A stretch of DNA of 64,000 nucleotides from Pseudoalteromonas piscicida (GTDB lineage Bacteria > Pseudomonadota > Gammaproteobacteria > Enterobacterales > Alteromonadaceae), in NCBI RefSeq assembly GCF_002744175.1, contig NZ_NKHF01000056.1, forward strand, positions 28,174-92,173, read 5' to 3'. The position numbers and the translations under genes are program-made. Below the pieces are notes generated by a model. The model was not told the origin of the DNA. It ran no database searches and saw only the letters and a list, made by a program, of their open reading frames with translations. Shown one piece after another: positions 55,451-64,000 of this stretch; the stretch's first letter is position 1, and the number at the start of each line of letters is the position of its first letter.

Positions 55451-57049
55451 TCACCCTACTTTTGAATCGATCGTTTCACCGCAAAACTCACTTAATTGTT
55501 CAAGCGTCTTCCCTTTGGTCTCCTCTACAAATAGAAGCACCAAAGCAAAAGATATTATGGAGAACACGCTATAAAGTAAAAAAGTGGTACTGGCACCCAA
55601 ATATGCTAGCTCCCACGGAAAAACAAGTTGTACCGTAAAGCTAGCCGCATTATTAATGACACCCACCACAGAAATGGCAACCGCTCTGATTGCGTTGGGA
55701 AAAATTTCAGAAAACATCACCCACATCACCGGTCCCAGCGACATGGCGAAGGAGGCAACAAAAAGAGAAATACCAAATAGCACCCACTTTGCTGGCATAG
55801 TGATACTTTGAGCAAAGATACTAGATTTATGCTGTCTGTATTCATCTGCCGTTAGTCGCTGCTGTAAGGCCTGGTTAAATTCAACATCGGAATGAAAAGT
55901 CCGACCGACAATTGGCGTTAACGCTTGGCTTGGAAAATTTGTTGTCTTTTGCTGGATAGCAATAACCCCTGCATCATTGAGTTGATAAGTCGCTTGCTTA
56001 AATCCCCAGCTACACAGAGCCATACTTAAACAAATACCTGTTAAGCCCGTCAACAATAAGGGTCGGCGGCCAATTTTATCTATAGTCAGGAGTGCAACTA
56101 TGGTAAATAGCACATTGATAAGGCCAATCCAAATGGCTTGTAAAAAAGCAGCATCCGTCCCAATACCGCTTTGTTCAAATATCGTCGGTGCATAGAAAAA
56201 CACCACATTAATGCCCGTTACTTGTTGCGCGACTGCAAGCACAACGCCAACAATCAATGGAATACGCATGCGTTTACTGAATAAACGACCTAGTTTGCTG
56301 GCTATCGACACAGAACTAAGCTGCGCGTTTGGCAGTGCTGCTGTAATCGAGACAAACTGCTGCTGTGCTTGGCTGCGGCCAAATAGGCTAATTAGCGCAC
56401 GTTTTGCCTCTGCGGTTTGGTGCTTCATCAACAACCATCGAGGGCTACGAGGCAATAACAACAATAATAACACCCAAGCTAACGCAGGTATGGCTTCAAC
56501 ACCAAGCATCCAACGCCATGTTTGAGTATCAATATGCCAGCTTGTTACCCAAGCAACGTCACTATGACTCAGTTGCAGCAAAAAATAGTTGGTGAAATAG
56601 GAAATAACTAGGCCAATTACAATGTTAAGCTGATTAACAGACACTAACCTTCCGCGCTGCTCGGGTAGACTGATCTCAGCGATATACATCGGCGCGACCA
56701 TGAGCGAACAAAATGCCATCCCACCCACAAAGCGCGCGAGCACCAAGGCTTCGAAAGAAGGAGCTAACGCCGACCCGATCGCAGAAACAAAATAAAGACA
56801 AGCCGTCATTAGTAAAGTACGTTTACGGCCAATTGCATCAGCTACGGGCCCTGCCATCAATGTTGCTATCAAGCCACCAAGAGTTGGAGCACTCACCACA
56901 ATTCCTTGCTGCCACGCCGTTAACTTGAAGGCTTCGCCGATAAAGCCAATGGCACCAGAAATCACCGAGGCATCGAAACCAAAAATAAACCCGCCTAACG
57001 ATACAATTAAGGTGTACTTCACTGCACTAGAAATCGTAAGGCCGGTCAT
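55451..57049 (-). CDS. MFS sugar porter (glucose/xylose-type symporter)
   Basis: The 532-residue protein has 12 membrane helices and sugar-porter signatures: GFDASVISG, GRKRTLL after helix 2, AEISLPEQRGRLVS, QQVTGINVVFFYAP and GRRPLLL, with a C-terminal EETKGKTLEQL. A ~90-residue insertion around helices 9-10 (ATYQLNDAGVIAIQQKT...) is larger than in small family members. It likely imports glucose or a related sugar with H+. It begins 2 bp after the LacI regulator gene and is thus co-transcribed with it and probably with the GH1 gene. Confidence 0.92.
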   Translation of the reverse strand: MTGLTISSAVKYTLIVSLGGFIFGFDASVISGAIGFIGEAFKLTAWQQGIVVSAPTLGGLIATLMAGPVADAIGRKRTLLMTACLYFVSAIGSALAPSFEALVLARFVGGMAFCSLMVAPMYIAEISLPEQRGRLVSVNQLNIVIGLVISYFTNYFLLQLSHSDVAWVTSWHIDTQTWRWMLGVEAIPALAWVLLLLLLPRSPRWLLMKHQTAEAKRALISLFGRSQAQQQFVSITAALPNAQLSSVSIASKLGRLFSKRMRIPLIVGVVLAVAQQVTGINVVFFYAPTIFEQSGIGTDAAFLQAIWIGLINVLFTIVALLTIDKIGRRPLLLTGLTGICLSMALCSWGFKQATYQLNDAGVIAIQQKTTNFPSQALTPIVGRTFHSDVEFNQALQQRLTADEYRQHKSSIFAQSITMPAKWVLFGISLFVASFAMSLGPVMWVMFSEIFPNAIRAVAISVVGVINNAASFTVQLVFPWELAYLGASTTFLLYSVFSIISFALVLLFVEETKGKTLEQLSEFCGETIDSKVG

Positions 57050-57051
57050 AG

Positions 57052-58065
57052 TTATTCTACTTTTGTTTTTGTGGCGATAGAATCGCGCAAGATCAAAGTT
57101 GGTGGATAGAGGTTTTCGACATCGGGTTGATGCTTTTCTTTATACACATGTTTGAGAACCCAGCGCGCTGCAGCGTCGCCCATTTTACGGATTGGGTTAT
57201 CTATGGTAGTGAGTTTTGGATAGAGGTATTTGGTAAATAACACGTCATCAAACCCCACCACCGACAGCTCAGTGGGAACATTGAGTCCAGCTTCCCTTGC
57301 CGCAGTCATCGCTCCTGATGCCATTTCGTCGTTAGCACACACTAATGCAGAAAATGGCAGCCCAGTTTGCATCAGATGAGCAAAACCTGCCATACCATCG
57401 GTTTCGTGATACCCTCCCTCGAATGTCAGGGAAGGGTTAAACGCAATATCATACTCAGCCAGCGCCTTCTTATGGCCAGCCAAACGTGCTTTGGCATCAA
57501 GCTTAAACAGCGGCCCGCTAATGTAGGCAATATTTTGGTGTCCGCGCTGCAAGAGGGCTTCCGTCGCCAAATAGCCACCCAGTTCGTTATCAGTATAAAA
57601 GCAACGCTCCGCCAGCTCTGGAATATGACGATTCACCAGCACCAGCTCAACATCTCGCTCCGCGAGCTCAATGAGGTATTCATCACTGACCGCTTCTGCA
57701 TGAACAATTAGTGCGTCACATCGCCTGTCTAGCAAAAACTCGATGGCTTGTTGCTCTTTGTCTGCATCACTGTGGCCTGCGGCGATAATGGCATGTTTAC
57801 CTGCTGTTCTGAGTGTGTTCTCTATGGTACTCATCATGTCACCAAAGAAAGAACCATGCAGTTCAGATACCATAAGGCCCACGCTGTTGCTACGGTTAGA
57901 AGCCAAAGATTGTGCGATAGCATTGGGCTTATAGCCCAGTTCAGACATCGCAGCGAGCACCTTAGCCTTGGTTTTATCGCTCACTTTTGCGTTGCCGTTC
58001 ATCACTCGCGATACGGTGGCTAATGATACACCAGCTGCTTTTGAAACTTCGTAGATCGTTGCCAT
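57052..58065 (-). CDS. LacI-family transcriptional regulator of the beta-glucoside cluster
   Basis: The 337-residue protein has the LacI N-terminal HTH (TIYEVSKAAGVSLATVSRVMNG), hinge helix (NAIAQSLASNRSN) and a periplasmic-binding-protein-like effector domain (NELGGYLATEALLQRGH, CANDEMASGAM). The predicted operators TGTAAGCGCTTTCA and TGTAAGCGCTTTAC lie between the divergent GH1 and transporter genes. Effector is probably a beta-glucoside or glucose; a regulator named BglR plays such a role in related bacteria, but identity is not shown here. Likely a repressor relieved by sugar. Confidence 0.9.
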   Translation of the reverse strand: MATIYEVSKAAGVSLATVSRVMNGNAKVSDKTKAKVLAAMSELGYKPNAIAQSLASNRSNSVGLMVSELHGSFFGDMMSTIENTLRTAGKHAIIAAGHSDADKEQQAIEFLLDRRCDALIVHAEAVSDEYLIELAERDVELVLVNRHIPELAERCFYTDNELGGYLATEALLQRGHQNIAYISGPLFKLDAKARLAGHKKALAEYDIAFNPSLTFEGGYHETDGMAGFAHLMQTGLPFSALVCANDEMASGAMTAAREAGLNVPTELSVVGFDDVLFTKYLYPKLTTIDNPIRKMGDAAARWVLKHVYKEKHQPDVENLYPPTLILRDSIATKTKVE

Positions 58066-58134
58066 GTAATTACTTTTTATTCCGTCAGTTGTATCTGCGC
58101 ACTATACCAATATTAATGCAAAATGCGCATAACT

Positions 58135-59478
58135 TTAGAGCGCTTCACGACGTGCTTCCAGCATCGCTTGATACGCTTTGGCACTTGCCTTCAAGGTTCG
58201 TTGTTGGGTGTTATAATCAACGTGTACAATGCCAAAACGTTGCGTATACCCCTCTGCCCACTCAAAGTTGTCCATTAAACTCCAAGCAAAATAGCCCTGA
58301 ATATCAACGCCCTGCTCTATTGCTTGATGGACAGCCAACAGATGAGATTGAAAATAGTCTAACCTTTTAACATCAAGCACTTCACCGTTTGCTATTTTGT
58401 CCTCAAAAGCCGCGCCATTTTCAGTGATATATAGCGTCGGCAATTGGTATTTTTGGTGTAAATCTAGCAGTAATGTACAAAACGAGTCTGGCACTATTTC
58501 CCACCCCATGGTAGTGAGGTGACTCGCAGTAGGCGCGACTTGCTCATACCACCCATTGCCATCGGATTTATAAATATTGCGGGTATAGTAATTTACACCC
58601 AAGTAATCTATGGGTGCGCTAATAATCTCTAAATCCCCAGCCTGAATGTCGGGCTGTACATCTTTTGGTAGTTGAGCAAGTAACGCTGGGTAGCAGCCGT
58701 CGATAATAGGTTTAATGTACCAATGGTTACAATAATCATCTGCGATTTTTGCCGCTTTGATATCACTTGGGCTGTCAGATGCAGCATCGGCATTGGCAAA
58801 ATTAAGGACAATACCATGACGACTCTTTGGGCAATGCGTTCTCAATACTTGCATCGCCAAACCATGGGCCAATAACAAGTGATGCGCGGCTTGCCTCCCT
58901 GCCGATTGCGAGCGTATACCAGGAGCGTGTATGCCCACTTCATAGCCAAGGTGAGCGCTACAAAACGGCTCATTTAGCGTTGTGTAGGCATAGACCTTCT
59001 CGCCAAGAGCCTTACATACAACTTCGCTGTACTGTGCAAACGCCACCGCTGTTTCTCTGTTTAACCATCCGCCTTTGTCTTCAAGCGCTTGCGGCAAGTC
59101 CCAATGGTAGAGCGTAACGAATACTTTTAGTCCTTTCGCCACCAACTCATCCACCAAGGCTTGATAAAATCCAAGGCCAGCCAGATTTACCGTACCATCG
59201 TCATTGATCACCCTCGGCCAAGAGATTGAAAGACGATAGGCATCTACCCCTAAACTGTGAATAAGCTCCACGTCTTGTTGCCACCGCGCGATATGTTCGC
59301 AGGCTGTATCGCCGTTACTCTTGTCTTTTACGGCACCATCGACACGACAAAATCTATCCCAGATAGACTCGCAACGGGCCTGTCTAGCTCCTTCAATCTG
59401 AAATGATGAAGTCGCAACGCCGAAAATATAGTCAGCCTGTAACATAGCCGAGTGTTTTGGCAGGATAAATTTATTCAT
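58135..59478 (-). CDS. GH1 beta-glucosidase
   Basis: The ~447-residue cytoplasmic (no signal peptide) enzyme has the GH1 barrel with acid/base Glu in TLNEPFC, nucleophile Glu in YITENGA and the family N-terminal FGVATSSFQIEGA. It hydrolyses beta-glucosides such as cellobiose or laminaribiose imported by the linked transporters. ATG 59478 is used; TTG 59493 (MERLT) is possible. First gene of the leftward operon GH1-lacI-MFS, sharing the operator region with the rightward MFS-GH3 operon. Confidence 0.94.
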   Translation of the reverse strand: MNKFILPKHSAMLQADYIFGVATSSFQIEGARQARCESIWDRFCRVDGAVKDKSNGDTACEHIARWQQDVELIHSLGVDAYRLSISWPRVINDDGTVNLAGLGFYQALVDELVAKGLKVFVTLYHWDLPQALEDKGGWLNRETAVAFAQYSEVVCKALGEKVYAYTTLNEPFCSAHLGYEVGIHAPGIRSQSAGRQAAHHLLLAHGLAMQVLRTHCPKSRHGIVLNFANADAASDSPSDIKAAKIADDYCNHWYIKPIIDGCYPALLAQLPKDVQPDIQAGDLEIISAPIDYLGVNYYTRNIYKSDGNGWYEQVAPTASHLTTMGWEIVPDSFCTLLLDLHQKYQLPTLYITENGAAFEDKIANGEVLDVKRLDYFQSHLLAVHQAIEQGVDIQGYFAWSLMDNFEWAEGYTQRFGIVHVDYNTQQRTLKASAKAYQAMLEARREAL

Positions 59479-59598
59479 GGTTAACCGTTCCAAGTTGTGT
59501 CTTCACGCCAATCTGCAAGTGTATTTTTGCTTCTCTGTGATAGACAAAAACATTTTTTATTTGAATTCACGCTCGCTTTCTGCAATTATCAAATAAAA

Positions 59599-59612
59599 TG
59601 TAAGCGCTTTCA
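59599..59612. promoter_or_regulatory. LacI-type operator 1
   Basis: TGTAAGCGCTTTCA contains the LacI-family core AAGCGCTT. It lies in the divergent promoter region, 24 bp centre-to-centre from operator 2. Confidence 0.85.
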
Positions 59613-59622
59613 TTTTTATAAA

Positions 59623-59636
59623 TGTAAGCGCTTTAC
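59623..59636. promoter_or_regulatory. LacI-type operator 2
   Basis: TGTAAGCGCTTTAC repeats the operator 1 core AAGCGCTT and lies 26 bp upstream of the GTG of the transporter gene, a position suited to repression. Confidence 0.85.
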
Positions 59637-59662
59637 CAAAAAAAATCAACTAGGAGTTTCTT

Positions 59663-60913
59663 GTGAGCGTACCGTCTCAACCTCAAGTTTCACCAGCAGC
59701 TACGGCAGGCCAAAGCGGCCAATACCGATTTGCTTTGGGCGCCCTAACCTCATTGTTTTTTATGTGGGGTTTCATTACATGTTTAAACGATATTTTGATT
59801 CCCTACCTCAAAGGGGCGTTTGAACTTAACTATACCCAAGCCATGCTGATCCAATTTTGCTTTTTTAGCGCTTATTTTGTGGTCTCTGTACCTGCCGGTA
59901 AGTTGGTTGGCAAAATAGGTTACCAAAAAGGGATTGTAGCGGGACTACTCACCGCAGGAGTGGGCTGCTTGCTGTTTTACCCTGCGGCACAAAGCGGTAT
60001 TTACAGCGTATTTTTATTTGCTTTGTTTGTGTTAGCGGCGGGGATCACCATACTACAAGTTGCTGCCAACCCATTTGTAAGCGTACTCGGTTCACCAGAA
60101 ACGGCTCCGGCTAGACTTACGATGACACAAGCTTTTAACTCGCTAGGAACCACAGTTGCACCATTCTTTGGTGCTATGCTGATATTTAGTGAAGGCAGTG
60201 CTGTGGAAGTAGGCAATGCCAGTGCCACACAACTTCCCTACTTGATGTTAGCGACAATGCTAGCCGTACTTGCTTTAATTTTTGCCTTTATTAAGTTGCC
60301 ACAATTAAGCAGTACAACTGAGGCTATCACGACGGGAGAAACCAAAGCTTGGCAGCACAAACATCTCGTACTCGGCGCTATTGGGATTTTTGTTTATGTG
60401 GGTGCAGAGGTAGCAATCGGCTCAACCCTGGTTAGCTTTTTACATCAACCTGACATCGGCAACATGACAGAGGCCCAGGCTGCAAAGCTGATTGCTTACT
60501 ACTGGGGCGGTGCCATGATTGGACGCTTTATTGGCGCATTAGTTATGCAAAAAATTTCCGGCCGCACCGTGCTGGCATTCAATGCAGTATGTGCGTTTGT
60601 GCTGGTACTTATCGCCGTATTTAGCAGCGGGCAGCTTGCGCTTTGGAGTATTTTAGCCGTTGGACTTTGCAACTCAGTGATGTTTCCGACTATTTTTAGC
60701 CTAGCGCTAAACGGCTTAGGAAAACAAACGGCGCAAGGTTCAGGCATTCTTTGTCTAGCAATTGTTGGCGGCGCTATCGTCCCACTACTTCAGGGTATGT
60801 TGGCAGATGGAATTAATCTTCAGCTGTCATTTTTACTCCCTGCTTTATGCTATATCTACATCGCCTATTTTGGATTAAAAGGTGCAACACCTCAGCGTTT
60901 CAAGAGTAACTAA
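59663..60913 (+). CDS. MFS sugar transporter of the FucP/GluP family
   Basis: The 416-residue protein has 12 helices with [20 protein letters not shown], the signature of L-fucose/glucose/galactose permeases, followed by the [13 protein letters not shown] segment. The GTG start has AGGAG seven bases upstream. It probably imports glucose or beta-glucan breakdown sugar with H+. It is the first gene of the rightward operon with the GH3 lipoprotein (3 bp apart) and is controlled by the LacI-type operators 5' of it. Confidence 0.92.
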   Translation: MSVPSQPQVSPAATAGQSGQYRFALGALTSLFFMWGFITCLNDILIPYLKGAFELNYTQAMLIQFCFFSAYFVVSVPAGKLVGKIGYQKGIVAGLLTAGVGCLLFYPAAQSGIYSVFLFALFVLAAGITILQVAANPFVSVLGSPETAPARLTMTQAFNSLGTTVAPFFGAMLIFSEGSAVEVGNASATQLPYLMLATMLAVLALIFAFIKLPQLSSTTEAITTGETKAWQHKHLVLGAIGIFVYVGAEVAIGSTLVSFLHQPDIGNMTEAQAAKLIAYYWGGAMIGRFIGALVMQKISGRTVLAFNAVCAFVLVLIAVFSSGQLALWSILAVGLCNSVMFPTIFSLALNGLGKQTAQGSGILCLAIVGGAIVPLLQGMLADGINLQLSFLLPALCYIYIAYFGLKGATPQRFKSN

Positions 60914-60916
60914 AAT

Positions 60917-63463
60917 ATGAAAACCAAACTAACCATGCTAAGCCTAGCGGTTGCAATAGCAGCGCTAACAGGATGCAGCGAGAACAAAGTGCAGTCCCAT
61001 GTTGAGGCTGAACCCACTCGCCAAGTTGAGAACTGGCCCGCGTTGACTCCTGCCATCGCACAAGATGAAGATCTTGAAGCACAAATTGATGCATTACTTG
61101 CAAAGATGACGCTAGAGCAAAAAATCGCACAAATGATCCAGCCTGAAATTCGTAATATTACAGTAGCTGAAATGCGAGAATACGGATTTGGCTCCTACCT
61201 AAATGGCGGTGGCGCATTCCCGTATAATAACAAACACGCGATGCCTGCAGATTGGGTTAAGCTCGCAGAGGCACTTTATCAGGCGTCGGTTGACGATAGC
61301 CTAGATGGCAGCACTATCCCTACTATGTGGGGCACCGATGCAGTTCATGGCCACAATAATGTGATTGGCGCAACTTTGTTTCCGCACAATATTGGCCTTG
61401 GCGCTGCAAATAACCCTGCTCTGATTGAAAGCATCGCGGAAATTACCGCAACAGAAGTACTGGCTACAGGCATTGATTGGATCTTTGCCCCAACAGTTGC
61501 AGTGGTGCGTGATGATCGCTGGGGGCGTACTTATGAGGGTTATTCTGAGCATCCAGATATTGTAAAAGCTTACTCTCGCGCCATCGTAAAAGGCCTACAA
61601 GGCGCGCCAAATAAAGACTTTCTTGGTGATAATCGGGTGATCAGCACAGTAAAGCATTTTGTCGGTGATGGCGGCACAGTCGATGGTGACGACCAAGGCG
61701 ACAACATTGCCTCTGAAAAAGCATTAGTTGCACTCCACGCTCAGGGCTATGTTGGCGGCCTCGAAGCCGGAGCACAGTCGGTAATGGCTTCTTTCAACAG
61801 CTGGCACGGTGAAAAAGTGCATGGTAGCTATTATTTGCTCACCCAAGTGCTAAAAGAACGTATGAATTTTGACGGCTTTGTGGTGAGTGACTGGAATGGT
61901 CACGGACAAATAGCAGGCTGTACTAACGATAGCTGCGCAGAGGCCATTAATGCTGGTATTGATATTGTGATGGCGCCAAACGACTGGAAAGCACTGTATA
62001 ACAATACACTAGCACAAGTGAAAAGCGGTGAGATTGCGCATTCTCGAATTGACGATGCCGTGAGCCGTATTTTGAGAGTTAAATTGCGTGCAGGTTTGTT
62101 CGACAAGCCAAGCCCTGCAAAACGTCCATTAGCTGGCAATTCAGATCTGATTGGAGCACAAGCCCATCGCGACGTTGCTCGTCAAGCGGTACGTGAATCT
62201 TTGGTACTACTGAAAAACAAAGGTCAATTATTACCACTTATGCCCAATCAACATATTTTGCTCTCAGGAGATGGCGCCGATAATATCGGCAAACAATCTG
62301 GCGGCTGGAGTATTACTTGGCAGGGTACTAACAATACCAACGACGACTTCCCCGGAGGCACATCTATTTATGATGGTATAAAGCAACAAGCCGAAGCCGC
62401 TGGTGGTACAGTTACGCTAAGTGAAGATGGTGATTTTGAACACAAGCCCGATGTTGCCATTGTGGTATTTGGTGAAGATCCTTATGCGGAAGGCCATGGC
62501 GATAGAGCAACTCTTGAATACAAACCGTCGGACAAATCCGATCTTGCATTGCTAAAGCGCTTTAAACAAGCAGGTATCCCTACCGTTGCCATTTTTATCA
62601 GCGGTCGTCCAATGTGGGTAAACCCTGAACTCAACGCATCAGATGCATTTGTGGCCGCATGGTTACCAGGCTCAGAGGGAGTCGGCATCAGCGACGTGAT
62701 ACTCGCAGACAAAAATGGCGAGGCTAAGTACGACTTTACTGGCAAACTGAGCTATTCTTGGCCAAAAACACCGACACAAATCGTTAATTACCAAGATGAA
62801 CATTACGACCCGCTTCTACCTTATGGCTTTGGCTTAAGTTATGCAGATAAAAATGTGCTTAGTGATAACTTAACCGAGCAAATTGAAACCCCAGCAAACC
62901 TAGGCAGCGGCGTAGATTTACTTGTAAGGTCAATCAATAAACCTTGGCAGGGCCACTTATACAGCAGCGCCCAAAACCAAGCGATCAATGCCAATACTCA
63001 TACCCTTGGTGGTATCAGCTACCGCACAACCGATAGAGAAGTGCAAGAAGATGCTATTCAACTACTTTTTGACGGTAGTCGGAGCAGCGGTTTTAGGCTC
63101 GCTAGCGAAAGCTACTTTAGAGAAGATATAAGTCCAAGTATTCCAACAGACGGTGCACTGGCTTTTAAAGTAAAAATAGCTGCAAAGCCCGATAAACCAG
63201 TATGGATTGCAATGAGCTGTGAAGGCGAAGCTGACGAAAATGGCTCCTGCACTGCAAAAGTGGATATTGCCGAGCAGCTTCAAGCAATGCCGCAAGCCCA
63301 ATGGCAATCACTCAGCATTAATCTCAACTGCTTTAAAGCTCGAGGTATGGACTTCACTAAAACCGTCGTTCCTTTTGAGCTTGCAACTAAGGGAGTGCTT
63401 GAGATAGCACTATCTGAGATAAAAATCTCAACTGATAGCACACCAACAGTGAGCTGCGATTAG
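60917..63463 (+). CDS. GH3 beta-glucosidase/exo-glucanase, lipoprotein
   Basis: The 848-residue protein has a lipoprotein signal (AIAALTGC, Cys20), then GH3 N-domain with HFVGDGGT, GFVVSDWNGHGQ (catalytic Asp325), GH3 C-domain (ESLVLLKNKG, EDPYAEGHGD) and a C-terminal ExoP-like galactose-binding domain (~660-848). It is anchored to the outer or inner membrane facing the periplasm or surface and removes glucose from beta-1,3/1,4-glucans or cello-oligosaccharides. Co-transcribed with the FucP/GluP-type transporter, it supplies sugar for import and GH1 cleavage. Confidence 0.93.
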   Translation: MKTKLTMLSLAVAIAALTGCSENKVQSHVEAEPTRQVENWPALTPAIAQDEDLEAQIDALLAKMTLEQKIAQMIQPEIRNITVAEMREYGFGSYLNGGGAFPYNNKHAMPADWVKLAEALYQASVDDSLDGSTIPTMWGTDAVHGHNNVIGATLFPHNIGLGAANNPALIESIAEITATEVLATGIDWIFAPTVAVVRDDRWGRTYEGYSEHPDIVKAYSRAIVKGLQGAPNKDFLGDNRVISTVKHFVGDGGTVDGDDQGDNIASEKALVALHAQGYVGGLEAGAQSVMASFNSWHGEKVHGSYYLLTQVLKERMNFDGFVVSDWNGHGQIAGCTNDSCAEAINAGIDIVMAPNDWKALYNNTLAQVKSGEIAHSRIDDAVSRILRVKLRAGLFDKPSPAKRPLAGNSDLIGAQAHRDVARQAVRESLVLLKNKGQLLPLMPNQHILLSGDGADNIGKQSGGWSITWQGTNNTNDDFPGGTSIYDGIKQQAEAAGGTVTLSEDGDFEHKPDVAIVVFGEDPYAEGHGDRATLEYKPSDKSDLALLKRFKQAGIPTVAIFISGRPMWVNPELNASDAFVAAWLPGSEGVGISDVILADKNGEAKYDFTGKLSYSWPKTPTQIVNYQDEHYDPLLPYGFGLSYADKNVLSDNLTEQIETPANLGSGVDLLVRSINKPWQGHLYSSAQNQAINANTHTLGGISYRTTDREVQEDAIQLLFDGSRSSGFRLASESYFREDISPSIPTDGALAFKVKIAAKPDKPVWIAMSCEGEADENGSCTAKVDIAEQLQAMPQAQWQSLSINLNCFKARGMDFTKTVVPFELATKGVLEIALSEIKISTDSTPTVSCD

Positions 63464-63473
63464 TCCCCTTAGC

Positions 63474-63508
63474 ACGATGTGGGCCTAATACTGCGTCCAC
63501 ATCGTTTT
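63474..63508 (+). terminator. Rho-independent terminator of the transporter-GH3 operon
   Basis: ACGATGTGG (63474-63482) pairs with CCACATCGT (63497-63505), followed by TTT, 11 bp after the stop codon. Confidence 0.88.
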
Positions 63509-63585
63509 TAGCTTGTTTGATTTTATTAAGACAAAATAGAGCGGTACTGACAACACTTGCTTTTTCAGCCGAAACTTAATGCAAA

Positions 63586-63660
63586 TTTAATAGCTGACAT
63601 CCATCTCGAAGTTTAATAGCTGACATCCATCTCGAAATTTAATAGCTGACATCCATCTCA
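63586..63660. repeat. Three tandem 26-bp REP-like units
   Basis: Units starting TTTAATAGCTGACATCCATC at 63586, 63612 and 63638 repeat with a 26 bp period. A fourth unit TTTAATAGCTGACACCCACC begins at 63877. They surround the truncated transposase copy, as REP sequences do around RAYT genes. Confidence 0.85.
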
Positions 63661-63736
63661 ATTTTCTTCAAATTTGCAAGCCTCTTCGATGTCGTCTGCC
63701 CTCTAGTTCTGAACTCAAAGGATTGAGGAAAAAGCG

Positions 63737-63871
63737 ATGGCTACTGCCCCCAAAAAACTGATTAGTTTAGCCGACACCAAATACAACCACTGTATCTCAC
63801 GCTGCGTACGCCGTGCATTTTTGTGCGGTGAAGATGCACTCACTGGCAAATCCTTCGAACATCAAATTTAA
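63737..63871 (+). pseudogene. 5' fragment of a REP-associated tyrosine transposase (RAYT)
   Basis: The 44-codon frame starts MATAPKKLISLADTKYNHC and includes HCISRCVRRAFLCGED and TGKSFEH, the N-terminal pattern of RAYT/TnpA-REP proteins in marine gammaproteobacteria. After GAACATC it runs into REP-like DNA (ATTTAATAGAATTTAATAG) and stops. The catalytic Tyr and most of the protein are missing, so it is an inactive remnant. The upstream leader (63660-63736) is repeated before the second copy. Confidence 0.85.
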
Positions 63872-63876
63872 TAGAA

Positions 63877-63898
63877 TTTAATAGCTGACACCCACCTC
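63877..63898. repeat. REP-like unit between the two RAYT copies
   Basis: TTTAATAGCTGACACCCACC matches the upstream units with CACC for CATC changes, and the core TGACACCCACC recurs in the array at 55404. Confidence 0.75.
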
Positions 63899-63975
63899 AA
63901 CTTTTTTCAAATTTGCAAGCTCATTAGATGTCGTCTACGCTCTAACTCTGAACTCAAAGGATTGAGGAAAAAGCG

Positions 63976-64000
63976 ATGGCGACTGCCCGTAAAAAACTAA
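63976..64000 (+). CDS. REP-associated tyrosine transposase, start of second copy (cut by window edge)
   Basis: Only the first eight codons are present, ATG GCG ACT GCC CGT AAA AAA CTA (MATARKKL), identical in pattern to the truncated copy at 63737, and the ~100 bp leader upstream (GCTCATTAGATGTC through GATTGAGGAAAAAGCG) repeats that of the first copy. It is probably the intact RAYT gene, but the body lies outside the window. Confidence 0.75.

Noticed and set aside
55651..55670. TGACACCCACC core inside the MFS gene resembling the REP motif
   Set aside because: It encodes conserved VGVINN in frame and is a chance match, not an inserted repeat.

Overview
The window looks like a chromosomal segment of a marine gammaproteobacterium of the Alteromonadales, most likely Pseudoalteromonas. 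This is inferred from moderate GC, the mix of TonB receptors, GGDEF/EAL proteins, hybrid kinases and beta-glucan genes, Fur boxes, and a dispersed ~70 bp element with ends like TATACCAAATGTATT that I associate with that genus; no database search was possible. No rRNA, tRNA, prophage or CRISPR array was seen.

Layout. 1-3.3 kb: end of an NnrS-like gene and hmp (nitric oxide detoxification), a low-molecular-weight tyrosine phosphatase and a 2OG-Fe(II) oxygenase. 3.3-11 kb (minus): a sigma-54 two-component pair and the efflux operon it probably controls (membrane-fusion protein, ABC ATPase, two permeases). A near-consensus -24/-12 promoter precedes the operon, and its first cistron appears to be an unannotated 33-residue membrane peptide whose stop overlaps the start of the fusion-protein gene. 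11-17.3 kb (minus): a REC-kinase, thymidine kinase, a periplasmic binding protein, an Ada-AlkA/Ogt alkylation-repair pair, and sodA with a small partner gene. 17.3-23.2 kb (minus): heavy-metal export (CDF, CzcA- and CzcB-like, His-rich periplasmic protein) without an outer-membrane channel gene. 23.4-24.8 kb: two complementary bacterioferritin subunits and convergent bfd, with Fur-like boxes. 25.4-41.7 kb: signalling region with a 1495-residue propeller/PAS/GGDEF/EAL protein, a hybrid kinase, a second CDF transporter with an altered metal site, a GAF protein, and a three-gene operon (NIT-type hybrid kinase with Hpt, REC-EAL, REC protein).

41.8-52.2 kb: AraC/GyrI regulator, Fur-boxed siderophore receptor, a TauE-type exporter divergent from an unusual cysteine desulfurase / persulfide-dioxygenase-like MBL / rhodanese triple fusion, a DUF2256 gene, a second Fur-boxed siderophore receptor broken by a frameshift, and a small beta-barrel-like protein. 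52.2-55.2 kb: threonine aldolase and a secreted phosphodiesterase/phosphatase-like protein with four hemopexin-type repeats. 55.2-63.5 kb: beta-glucoside utilisation (sugar MFS, LacI regulator, GH1, FucP/GluP-type MFS, GH3 lipoprotein) with two LacI-type operators in the divergent promoter. 63.5-64 kb: REP-like repeats, a truncated copy of a REP-associated tyrosine transposase (RAYT), and the start of a second copy.

The most unusual items are the triple sulfur-enzyme fusion, the small ORF leading the sigma-54 efflux operon, the paired degenerate bacterioferritins, the hemopexin-phosphatase fusion, and repeat-driven rearrangements (RAYT 5' duplication, a 13-bp REP-like array beside a duplicated gene tail, and short elements placed at gene 3' ends, one of which supplies a stop codon).
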